Below, in pieces: positions 1 through 8,381 of a stretch of DNA of 64,000 nt (position 1 is the stretch's first letter; the number at the start of each line of letters is the position of its first letter). The notes below the pieces were generated by a model that was given only the letters and a program-made list of their open reading frames with translations, had not been told where the DNA came from and did no database searches. The stretch is from Thauera aromatica_A (GTDB taxonomy: Bacteria; Pseudomonadota; Gammaproteobacteria; Burkholderiales; Rhodocyclaceae). The DNA lies in assembly GCF_023093595.1 (NCBI RefSeq), contig NZ_JALLIK010000104.1:1-64000 (forward strand), in the 5' to 3' direction. The position numbers and the translations under genes are program-made.

Positions 1-112
1 CCGAACGCTTCAATTTCGACTCACCCATCGGGTGACTTCCTTGATCAACGCCAAACCCTTAGCCTGCCAGTATTACGGGCAAACTGCACCTCACCAACTG
101 AGGTTTCTAGGG

Positions 113-3100
113 TTATTTCTTCTCTGTCGGTTTGGGCGCATGGCGTGCGGCGATCTCGGCGCGGATGCGCTCGATCTCCAGCGCCCGGGCCCGGGGCGTG
201 CCCCACGGCGCGGGGGCGGCGGGGTGTTGCGAGGCCGCGGCGGGAGCCTGGTGTTCGGCCTCGCGCCGGCGCATGGCCTCCTGTTGGGCGTGCAGCGCCT
301 CGCGGGCTTGAAGGATACGTCCCGCCTTGAGCAGGGGCAGCTCCGCCACGGCGACCCCGGCGGCCTGGGCCAGCGCCTGGAGCGGGCGGTAGGCGTCCAT
401 GCGGACGAAGTCGCCGATCAAGGGCAGGTTGAGTGCGCCGAAGATCGGCTGCCAGGCTTCGCCGTCCTCTTCGCGCGTGTCGCGACGCACCCCCAGTTGT
501 GGGTTGAACTGGTACCAGCCTTGGGCGATGCGCCGGAACAGCTTGCGGTTGTAGGCGTAGTCGCGCGCGACCTCGTTGCGCGACAGCACGCTGGACAGAT
601 GCGCGCGCTTGTTGCGCTCGGGACGCAGCACCGCGGCGGGCAGGTGCTGCCAGGCGTCGAGGATGTCGGCGGTCTCGAAGGCGGCCTTGTTGGGTTTGCG
701 CAGCATCGTGGTGAAGCGACTGCGGAACAGCGTCCACAGGGTGTGGAACAGCAGGTATTCGGCATGATGGCGGTCGAGGCGCACCAGGCGCTCGCCGGTG
801 TTGACGTCGAAAGTGGAGGGGGCGACGCGTTCATACACGGCAGCGAAGGGGCCGCGGGCGTAGGCCGGGTCGCGGAAGGCTTCGCGCAGCGCCCAGTGGA
901 GCGCGTTCCAGCCGTAGTGGTCGGCGGCGGAGAGGCTCGCGCCGCGCTCGAGCAGCGCGTCGACGAGGGCCACGTTGCCGGCGGCGGCCGCCGCCATCAG
1001 CGGCGTCTGGTTCATCGGCAGGCGATGCTCGACCCCGTGCTGGTCGCACTGGCGCAGGATGTCCTTGAAGTTGCGCTGAAAATAGCCCACCCAGCTCTTG
1101 CGCCCGAGGGTGGTGAGCTGCTGCGCGTACTTGGCCGCGGCATCGAAGCGGGCGTCGTTGATCAGATGCAGAGCGAGCTCGGGCTCTTCAAAGCACACGG
1201 CGTACTCGTGGAGCTGCTGCTTGTGCTTGCCGCCGGGCGCCTTGTCGACGAAGGTCTTCTGCAGCAGTTCGCGCAGGCGCGCCTCGTCCATCACCGGCCA
1301 GGGCACCGGCGTCTGGCGCAGGATGTCGCGGCGGATGGCGTCGGCCTGCTCCTGCTTGCCCTGCAGCTCGAGCTTGCGCGCTTCCTTCTGCCAGTCTTCC
1401 AGCGACGACTTGACCGCATCGACCTTGGTCGCGGCGCCGCTGGCGAGCGCCAGCAGGCCGAACAGGGGGTGCGCGGTATCCGACTCGACGAGATAGAGGT
1501 TGCGGGTGGCGCGGGTCAGCGCCACGTAGAGGGCGTTCACGAAGAACTTGTAGACCTCCAGCGACTTGTCGTCCTTGTCGCGGGCGCGGCGGTACTCGAG
1601 GGTGTCGGCGGCCAGGTCGGCAAGGTCGACCCCGGCGGCGATGTCGTCGAACTCGCGGCGGTTGTCGGAGACGAAGCGGTAGAGGACGATGTTTTCGTAC
1701 TCGAGGCCCTTGGCCTCGTGGATCGAGAACAGCAGCGGTGTGCCGAAGCGCGCGCGCGCGGCGGCCTTGTCCTCGTCGCGCATGACCAGCACGGCGAAGC
1801 GGGTGGATTGGCGGCTGCTGCGGTCGAGCTCGCGCAGCGCGGCGTCCTTGTCTGCCACCAGCGCGACTTCGCCGGTCTCGCCGCCGACCGCGTCCACCAA
1901 GAAGTTGCTCTCGCGGTCGATCGAGCCGAAGCGCCGGTGCTTGATCTTGAGCAGGGTGTTGGCCACCCGCGTCGCCTCGCGGCCGTTGCGGAAGTTGGCG
2001 GTGAGGACCGCAAGCTCCTGGCTGCGGGCGCGCTCGGCGTCGCGCCAGAACAGTGTCTTGACCTGGCTCCAGGAGAAGAAGTTGGGGTGGACGATCTGGT
2101 TCGAATCGCCGCACAGCAGGAAGTGGCCCGGCTTCTTGAGCGTGGCGAGCACCAGCGCGAGCTGGGCCGGGGTGAGGTCCTGGACCTCGTCGACGACGAC
2201 GAAGTCGTAGCGCGGTGCGGCCAGCGTGCGGCTGGCGTGGGCGACGAGGTTGAGGTCGTAGAGGCCGGCCTCGCCGAGCCAGGCACGGTATTTTTCGAAC
2301 AGGTCGTAGAGCTGCCCGCGCTCGCCGGCGGGAAAGATCGACTGGCGCACGCCCAGCGCGAGGTACTCGTCGCGCCCGAGCACGCCGGTGGCCGCCGCGG
2401 CGATGACGCCGCGGATCTCCTCGAACACCTGGTGGGCGTCGAGGCCGCGAAAGGCCTGCCGCATGCGTGCGAACCAGGCGGCGAAGTCGCGCCAGCGGGC
2501 CTCGCGCCCGCCCGGGACGTGGATCGATTCGACGAACTCGCGGTACGACAGGAACACCGCATCCTGCCCCGGATGCTCGAAGCCGTGGGCGTAGTAGAGG
2601 TCGCGCGCGCTCTGCGCGAGATAGGCCGAATGCGTGACGTAGAGCACTTCGCCCTCGGCGTGTTTGAGCTTTTCCAGCGTGAGCGCGGTCTTGCCGCTGC
2701 CCGCGCTGCCGACCACGACGAGCGGCGGCGGGCGTCGATAGACGGCTTCCTGGGCGTCGTCGAAGGACAGCGGCTTGTCGAGCAGATGGACGGTGCCGTG
2801 CCCGGGGTGCAGGTAGCGGATCGGCGGTGCCGTGCGCACGGCGGCAAGCTCGGCCTCGGCGAGCGCGTCCTCGCCCTCGTCGAGCTGGTCGAGGTCGATC
2901 GCGGCGCCACGCAGGAAGCGCGACTTGTCGTAGGCGTGGTGGGCGATCACCTCCAGCATCAGGGCGCAGACTTCATCGCCGTGGCGCAGCAGGGTGAACA
3001 GCAGGCGGTCGGCATCGTTCAGGCGCGCGCGGTAGTAGGCGCCGTGCGCGGAACCGTGTCGCAGCTTCTTCACCTGGGCGGCGCGGAAATCACCCCTGGC

Positions 3101-3175
3101 GATGGCGGCGCAGACCTTGTCGTAGGCGGTGCGGACGCGGCTGGTGTCGAGTCCGGTGTAGGTGAGAATTCTCAT
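113..3175 (-). CDS. UvrD/Rep-type superfamily 1 helicase with RelE-like N-terminus and ankyrin-like C-terminal segment
   Basis: This 1020-residue protein carries SF1 helicase motifs: Walker A GSAGSGKT at about residues 156-163, DEVQD at 329-333, a GDSNQ motif, HEAKGLE (motif V) and YVALTRATRNLYLV (motif VI). The first 90 residues (KKLRHG, YYRARL, DRLLF, HAYDKSRFLRG) resemble the RelE/ParE fold. Around residues 715-770 an ankyrin-type repeat is visible (TPLMAAAAAGNVALVDALLERG). The family unwinds DNA; the fused domains suggest a specialised, possibly defensive or stress-linked role, which is inference. It is read alone, with the toxin-antitoxin pair starting on the other strand 243 bases upstream of its ATG. 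Confidence 0.85.
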   Translation of the reverse strand: MRILTYTGLDTSRVRTAYDKVCAAIARGDFRAAQVKKLRHGSAHGAYYRARLNDADRLLFTLLRHGDEVCALMLEVIAHHAYDKSRFLRGAAIDLDQLDEGEDALAEAELAAVRTAPPIRYLHPGHGTVHLLDKPLSFDDAQEAVYRRPPPLVVVGSAGSGKTALTLEKLKHAEGEVLYVTHSAYLAQSARDLYYAHGFEHPGQDAVFLSYREFVESIHVPGGREARWRDFAAWFARMRQAFRGLDAHQVFEEIRGVIAAAATGVLGRDEYLALGVRQSIFPAGERGQLYDLFEKYRAWLGEAGLYDLNLVAHASRTLAAPRYDFVVVDEVQDLTPAQLALVLATLKKPGHFLLCGDSNQIVHPNFFSWSQVKTLFWRDAERARSQELAVLTANFRNGREATRVANTLLKIKHRRFGSIDRESNFLVDAVGGETGEVALVADKDAALRELDRSSRQSTRFAVLVMRDEDKAAARARFGTPLLFSIHEAKGLEYENIVLYRFVSDNRREFDDIAAGVDLADLAADTLEYRRARDKDDKSLEVYKFFVNALYVALTRATRNLYLVESDTAHPLFGLLALASGAATKVDAVKSSLEDWQKEARKLELQGKQEQADAIRRDILRQTPVPWPVMDEARLRELLQKTFVDKAPGGKHKQQLHEYAVCFEEPELALHLINDARFDAAAKYAQQLTTLGRKSWVGYFQRNFKDILRQCDQHGVEHRLPMNQTPLMAAAAAGNVALVDALLERGASLSAADHYGWNALHWALREAFRDPAYARGPFAAVYERVAPSTFDVNTGERLVRLDRHHAEYLLFHTLWTLFRSRFTTMLRKPNKAAFETADILDAWQHLPAAVLRPERNKRAHLSSVLSRNEVARDYAYNRKLFRRIAQGWYQFNPQLGVRRDTREEDGEAWQPIFGALNLPLIGDFVRMDAYRPLQALAQAAGVAVAELPLLKAGRILQAREALHAQQEAMRRREAEHQAPAAASQHPAAPAPWGTPRARALEIERIRAEIAARHAPKPTEKK

Positions 3176-3357
3176 CGGTGTCGGAGGGGCGTGGGGAGGC
3201 GCAAGTATAGGCCGATACCCATACCGGTTCGACGGGCGGACCTTGGGCCGCCGTGCCCCTGATGGCGTCCATTAAATGGGGACAAGCTCACACCCATCCA
3301 ATCCACATCATGTCAGGCTCGATGCGTTAAATCAGGATGTGGCCAAACGTTCGCCGA

Positions 3358-3386
3358 TTGACAAGGTAAGGAATAATCCTTACTTT
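3358..3386 (+). promoter_or_regulatory. Promoter with palindromic operator for the prlF-yhaV pair
   Basis: A -35 box TTGACA at 3358-3363 and a -10-like TACTTT at 3381-3386 are 17 bases apart. The perfect palindrome GTAAGGA-ATAA-TCCTTAC (3366-3383) fills the spacer and touches the -10 box. PrlF/AbrB-type antitoxins usually repress their own promoter, so this is the likely operator. Confidence 0.55.
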
Positions 3387-3418
3387 AGGGTATCACCATA
3401 GAGAAGAGGGGCCTGGTC

Positions 3419-3736
3419 ATGTCCAGCATCCACGAACTCGCCACGCTTACGTCCAAGGGACAGATCACCCTGCCCAAGTCGATCCGGCAGGCGCTGGGGG
3501 TCGATACCGGCGGCAAGGTGGCATTCGAACTGCGCGGCGGCGAAGTCGTCGTCACGCGCGCCGAGAGCGCGCATGAAGACCCGGCAATCGGTGCGTTCCT
3601 TGGGCTGCTGGAAGCCGACATCCGCGCCGGAAGGCACCTGCAGTCCTTGCCGGACGATCTCGCCCGCGCCATGTTGGCCAATGCCGGCCATGCCGTGAAC
3701 CTTGATGAAGAGATCGACGGCGAAGTGGCGCTCTGA
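3419..3736 (+). CDS. prlF: PrlF-type antitoxin, SpoVT/AbrB fold
   Basis: This 105-residue protein opens with an AbrB-type swapped-hairpin DNA-binding domain (LTSKGQITLPKSIRQALGV, residues 9-27). Its acidic C-terminal half (ending NLDEEIDGEVAL) is the usual toxin-binding part. A GAGGGG ribosome site lies before the ATG. Its TGA shares one base with the ATG of the next gene (TGATG), so antitoxin and toxin are translationally coupled. By family it neutralises the YhaV ribonuclease and represses the operon through the palindrome in its promoter. Confidence 0.85.
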   Translation: MSSIHELATLTSKGQITLPKSIRQALGVDTGGKVAFELRGGEVVVTRAESAHEDPAIGAFLGLLEADIRAGRHLQSLPDDLARAMLANAGHAVNLDEEIDGEVAL

Positions 3737-4191
3737 TGGAGCGCCACGGCTGGACGTTGTTGTTCCACGAAGGGGCTGTCGGGCAGCTGCGCAAACTGCA
3801 CGCGGCGGCGCAGCGGGCGGAGCGGAATGACCCACAAGGGGGCGCCGGCAACGCCAACGTCAAGTTGTTCCGCGCGCTGAGCCAGTTGATCATCGATGCC
3901 GTGCCGAGCGATCCCGCGCGCGACGAGTTTCGTCAGGGCAACACCCTGGGCCCTGCGTACCGGCACTGGCGGCGCGCGAAGATCGGACGGCGGTTCCGTC
4001 TGTTCTTCCGCTATGACTCGAAGGCCAAGGTGATCGTCTACGCCTGGGTGAACGATGAGCAGACCCTGCGATCGGCGGGTAGCAAGTCCGACCCGTATGC
4101 GGTCTTCGAGAAGATGCTGGGGCGGGGCAATCCACCCGACGACTGGAACGCGTTGATCGCTGCCAGCGAGCAGGATTGGATGCAGAGGTAG
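3736..4191 (+). CDS. yhaV: YhaV-type toxin, ribosome-associated mRNA endonuclease
   Basis: This 151-residue protein has the YhaV layout: an N-terminal WTLLFHEG, a central YRHWRRAKIGRRFRLFFRYDS and VIVYAWVNDEQTLR, and a C-terminal NPPDDWNALIAAS. YhaV is a RelE-superfamily ribonuclease that inhibits growth when not bound by PrlF. The length matches the family and no break is visible, so the toxin looks intact. It overlaps prlF by one base. A GC-rich hairpin (about 4219-4240) follows without a clear U-tract. Confidence 0.87.
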   Translation: MERHGWTLLFHEGAVGQLRKLHAAAQRAERNDPQGGAGNANVKLFRALSQLIIDAVPSDPARDEFRQGNTLGPAYRHWRRAKIGRRFRLFFRYDSKAKVIVYAWVNDEQTLRSAGSKSDPYAVFEKMLGRGNPPDDWNALIAASEQDWMQR

Positions 4192-4317
4192 CTCCTCTGC
4201 CTGGCGATGACCCGTCCGGGGCGCAGGCAACTTTGCGCCCGGGCAGAAGGGCGGGCCGGCGTTAAAGTGGCGCTTCCCCCTGACCAGGTTTGCTCATCGC
4301 AACACCGAATCCGGTGA

Positions 4318-5646
4318 TCACACTCCGCTGCCGTTGCGGCTTCTTGCGAGGATGGCGGCAGCGCAGGCGACGCCCGAGCGCACCGCCGACTCCAGCGTTG
4401 CGGGGTAGTCCGAGTCGATGTAGTCGCCGGCCAGCCACAGCCCCGGCAGTGGAGTGCGGATGGCGGGGCGGACGATGCCCGGGTGGCAGGCGAGGGTGGC
4501 ACGTTTTTCGACGATGACTTGCGACCATTCGGGCGCCGGCAGGCGGCGGCCGAGTAGGCGCTCGAGCTGGGCGTGGACGGCGAGGATCAATTCGTCGCGC
4601 GCCAGCGCCTCGTGTGCGCCGTGGGCGCTGATGACACAGGCGATGAGTCCTTCGGGGCCGCCGAGCTGGCCGCGGTCGAACGCCCATTGCGCCGGTTCGG
4701 CTGCGGTGCCGCCGACCAGACCGATCATCGGTTCGGGCAGGCGCTGCCCCTTGCCCAGGGCGAGATAGACGGAGACGATCGGTTCGTGGGGGAGGGCGTC
4801 GATCCGTGCTGCGAGTCGGTCGCAGGCGCCGGTGGAGGCGAGCAGGGCACCGGCGTGGTAGGGCGCGGTGGCGAGCACGACCTGGGACCAGGGCTGGCCG
4901 CCGGGGTCGCCTTCGAGGCGGAATCCGCCTTCGGCCGGCTGGATCGCCTCGATCGCGTTGCCGGTGCGCAGCCGGCCGCGCCGGGTAGCGAGGTAACGGG
5001 CCGCCGGCACCGGAAACAACTCGGACAGATCAGTGCGCGGAATCAGCAGCTCGCTTGCCGCTGCGCCGGCGGCGAGGCTGTCGCGCAGCACGTTGGCGAA
5101 GACCTGGGCATCGGCTTCGGCGACCGGGGTGTTCAGCGCCGCCACGCACAAGGGCTCCCACACCAGCGCATCGAGCAGCGGCGTCTGCCGGGTTTCGCGC
5201 AGCAGGCCGGCGACGGTCATGCCCGGCGGCACGCGGAAGGCGTGGCGCTTGAGCCAGTGCATCAGGCGCAGCATCGCCAGCCGGTCGGTCCAGCTCAGCC
5301 CCTGTGCGCGCAGTAGGCCGACCGCCAGGTGCAGCGGCGCGGGCAGCGCCGCCGCTTGCAGGCGCAGGCGGCCGGGTACGTGCAGGGTCAGCGGCAGATG
5401 GGCGAGCTGCTTCGGCGACACCCCGCACAGGCGCAGCAGGCGGGTGAGTTCGGAGTAGGCGCCGAGCAGGATGTGCTGGCCGTTGTCGACCCGCCAGTGG
5501 TGGTCCTTGTGCACTACGCGCGCGCGCCCGCCGAGCGTGTGCGAGCGCTCGAACACGGTCACCCGCACGCCGGCGCGCGCCAGTTCCACGGCGCACGCCA
5601 GCCCGGCGTAGCCGGCACCGATGACGGCGACCGCGGGCGCGCTCAA
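4318..5646 (-). CDS. hpnE: Hydroxysqualene dehydroxylase HpnE
   Basis: A FAD-dependent amine-oxidase-type enzyme of 442 residues. The Rossmann motif GAGYAG lies at residues 10-15, followed by FERSHTLGGRARV, and a C-terminal FAD motif LPGLWLAGDYIDSDYPATLE is present. In the HpnCDE route it reduces hydroxysqualene to squalene, the precursor of hopanoids. It is the last gene of hpnC-hpnD-hpnE, 91 bases after hpnD. No squalene-hopene cyclase lies in this window, so the rest of the pathway must be elsewhere. Confidence 0.9.
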   Translation of the reverse strand: MSAPAVAVIGAGYAGLACAVELARAGVRVTVFERSHTLGGRARVVHKDHHWRVDNGQHILLGAYSELTRLLRLCGVSPKQLAHLPLTLHVPGRLRLQAAALPAPLHLAVGLLRAQGLSWTDRLAMLRLMHWLKRHAFRVPPGMTVAGLLRETRQTPLLDALVWEPLCVAALNTPVAEADAQVFANVLRDSLAAGAAASELLIPRTDLSELFPVPAARYLATRRGRLRTGNAIEAIQPAEGGFRLEGDPGGQPWSQVVLATAPYHAGALLASTGACDRLAARIDALPHEPIVSVYLALGKGQRLPEPMIGLVGGTAAEPAQWAFDRGQLGGPEGLIACVISAHGAHEALARDELILAVHAQLERLLGRRLPAPEWSQVIVEKRATLACHPGIVRPAIRTPLPGLWLAGDYIDSDYPATLESAVRSGVACAAAILARSRNGSGV

Positions 5647-5737
5647 CGGTCCCCCTTCGCGCGCGGGCGATTGGGCACCGGATGCAGCTGCGGATGTTGC
5701 GGGCTGGTGTCGGAGGCGGTGAGCGGGGGCATCGGCC

Positions 5738-6571
5738 TCAGCCCTTGAACCAGGTGGTGCCGGCCAGCCACACCTTGCGCAGCGGCGTCAGCGAAGTGCG
5801 GCGATCGAGCACCTGGAAGCCGTCGGCGGCGATCTCGCGCAGCAGGGTGCGGTAGATCGCCGCCATCACCAGCCCGGGGCGCTGGGCCTTGCGGTCGATT
5901 TTGGGCAGCTGGGCGAAGGCCTGATCGTAGAAATGCTCGGCGCGCCCGGCCTGGAATGCCATCAGCTCGCGGAAGGCGTCCGAGTGGCGGGCCTCGAGGA
6001 GATCCTTCGCCGGCACACCGAAGCGCTGCAGATCCTCGACCGGCAGGTAGATGCGGCCGCGGCGGGCGTCCTCGCCGACGTCGCGGATGATGTTGGTGAG
6101 CTGGAAGGCGATGCCGAGATCGTGGGCGTACTTGAGCGTCCGGCGGTCCTGGTAGCCGAAGATTTCCGCCGCGAGCAGGCCGACCACGCTCGCCACCCGG
6201 TAGCAGTAGAGCTGCAGGGCCTTGAAGTCGGCATAGCGCGTCTGCGCCAGGTCCATCGCCATGCCGTCGATGATCTCGAGCAGCTGCTCGCGCGGCAGCC
6301 GGAAGCGGCCGAGCACATCCTGCAGCGCCTGGCCGACCGGATGGGTGGGGGTGCCGGCGTAGATGCGGTCGACTTCCTGCCGCCACCACTCGAGCGTGCT
6401 CTGCGCCAGTGCGGGGTCGTGGCATTCGTCGACGACGTCGTCGACCTCGCGGCAGAAGGCGTACAGGGCGGTGATCGCCCGGCGCCGTTCGGCGGGCAGG
6501 AACATGAAGCTGTAGTAGAAGCTGGAGCCGCTCTGGGCGGCCTTGTCCTGGCAGTAGTCGTGCGGGTTCAT
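5738..6571 (-). CDS. hpnD: Presqualene diphosphate synthase HpnD
   Basis: A 277-residue trans-isoprenyl diphosphate synthase of the squalene/phytoene synthase type. Both Asp-rich motifs are visible: EVDDVVDE in the first third and IIRDVGEDARRGRIYLP in the middle. By family it joins two farnesyl diphosphates into presqualene diphosphate. The start is the ATG of MNPHDYCQ, which overlaps the hpnC stop by four bases (ATGA). The open frame continues upstream, but that part is only the antisense frame of hpnC. Confidence 0.93.
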   Translation of the reverse strand: MNPHDYCQDKAAQSGSSFYYSFMFLPAERRRAITALYAFCREVDDVVDECHDPALAQSTLEWWRQEVDRIYAGTPTHPVGQALQDVLGRFRLPREQLLEIIDGMAMDLAQTRYADFKALQLYCYRVASVVGLLAAEIFGYQDRRTLKYAHDLGIAFQLTNIIRDVGEDARRGRIYLPVEDLQRFGVPAKDLLEARHSDAFRELMAFQAGRAEHFYDQAFAQLPKIDRKAQRPGLVMAAIYRTLLREIAADGFQVLDRRTSLTPLRKVWLAGTTWFKG

Positions 6572-7455
6572 GTGAGTCGTCCGTAATGGAGGGCACGCCA
6601 GGCCAGCCGCGGCCAGTCGCCGGCCCCCAGCTTCGGGCGCCGCCGGAAAACATCGTAATCGACCGCCTCGATGCGTTCGAGAATGCGCAGCCCGCCCACC
6701 ACCACCAGGCGCAGCTCCCAGCCGATGCGCCCGGGCAGTCCGCACGCGAGCGCGGCGCTGTCGAGCATCATCGTGCGTGCGCGGTGCACTTCGAAGGCCA
6801 TCAGCGCCCGCCAGCCGGTGGTGCCCGGCGCGTGCACGCCGGCGTGCGGCGAGCGGCGGGCGTCCTCGGCCAGCGCGGCGAGCGCTGCTTCGTCGACCCC
6901 GAAGCGCGCCATGTCGTCCTGCGGCAGGTAGATCCGCCCCTTGGCGAGATCGAGGGCGACATCCTGCCAGAAGTTGATCAGCTGCAGGGCGGTGCAGACC
7001 GCATCGGCGCGGCGCAGCTTGTCGGGTGTGGCCGCGCCGTACAGGCACAGCATCAGGCGGCCGACCGGGTTGGCGGAACGCCGGCAGTAATCGAGCAGCT
7101 CGTCGAAGTCGCGGTAGCGGGTTTTGCCGACATCCTGGGCAAAGGCGTCGAGAAGGTGGCGAAAGGGCTGCAGCGGCAGCTTGTGGGTACGGATCGCGTG
7201 CCCGAGGCGCTCGAACATCGGCGCCAGCGCGGCGTCCTTTACCGCGATGCCGTGAGCGCAGGCTTCGAGCGCGAGGCGGTAGTCCTGCAGGCGGGCAAGG
7301 CGGGCGACGCCGGGGGCATCGCCTTCGTCGGCGATGTCGTCGGCGCTGCGCGCGAAGGCGTAGATCGCCTCCACCGGCTCGCGTAAGCGCGCCGGCAGCA
7401 GAAAGGAAGCGACGGGAAAGTTTTCGTAGTGCTCGACCGGCATCGAAGGGAGCAA
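6568..7455 (-). CDS. hpnC: Hydroxysqualene synthase HpnC
   Basis: A 295-residue squalene/phytoene-synthase-like protein with SADDIADEGD and NFWQDVALDLAKGRIYLP as its two Asp motifs. In the HpnCDE pathway it converts presqualene diphosphate to hydroxysqualene. It heads the hpnCDE operon and overlaps hpnD by four bases. A second ATG four codons in (7443, MPVEHYENFP) may be the true start. The 242-base gap to the divergent ABC gene must hold both promoters. Confidence 0.92.
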   Translation of the reverse strand: MLPSMPVEHYENFPVASFLLPARLREPVEAIYAFARSADDIADEGDAPGVARLARLQDYRLALEACAHGIAVKDAALAPMFERLGHAIRTHKLPLQPFRHLLDAFAQDVGKTRYRDFDELLDYCRRSANPVGRLMLCLYGAATPDKLRRADAVCTALQLINFWQDVALDLAKGRIYLPQDDMARFGVDEAALAALAEDARRSPHAGVHAPGTTGWRALMAFEVHRARTMMLDSAALACGLPGRIGWELRLVVVGGLRILERIEAVDYDVFRRRPKLGAGDWPRLAWRALHYGRLT

Positions 7456-7697
7456 GAGAGGGGGCGTTCATCGCAGGCCGATGCAGGCCTGCGGGAAGGG
7501 TAAGGAGGTCGCGGAGTATACCCTTCAGCTCCTTTGTTGCGGATTCGGCCGCTTTCGTCCGCGAGGCACCGGTACAGACCGTTCCTGGCCCGGAGTTCGA
7601 TCAACCGCATGCCAGCCCTGCCGGCAGCAGGGGGGCACCATTTGAACCGCATGAATGACACAATGCGTGCTTCACCGTCTGGACCGCCGGGGATGCC

Positions 7698-8377
<680 letters not shown>

Positions 8378-8381
<4 letters not shown>

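Noticed and set aside
1..112. Possible CRISPR or repeat remnant at the window start
   Set aside because: Only a single short hairpin (ACCTCA/TGAGGT, 88-104) was seen, with no repeated units. No CRISPR array was found anywhere in the window.
32..3262. 1076-codon plus-strand open frame over the helicase
   Set aside because: It is the antisense frame of the helicase. The product is Val/Gly/Arg-rich low-complexity protein with no motif, whereas the minus strand has all helicase motifs.
5738..7471. 577-codon frame as a single fused HpnD protein
   Set aside because: Only the last 277 codons resemble HpnD. The upstream part is a shadow of hpnC, and the ATG at 6571 overlaps the hpnC stop in the usual way.
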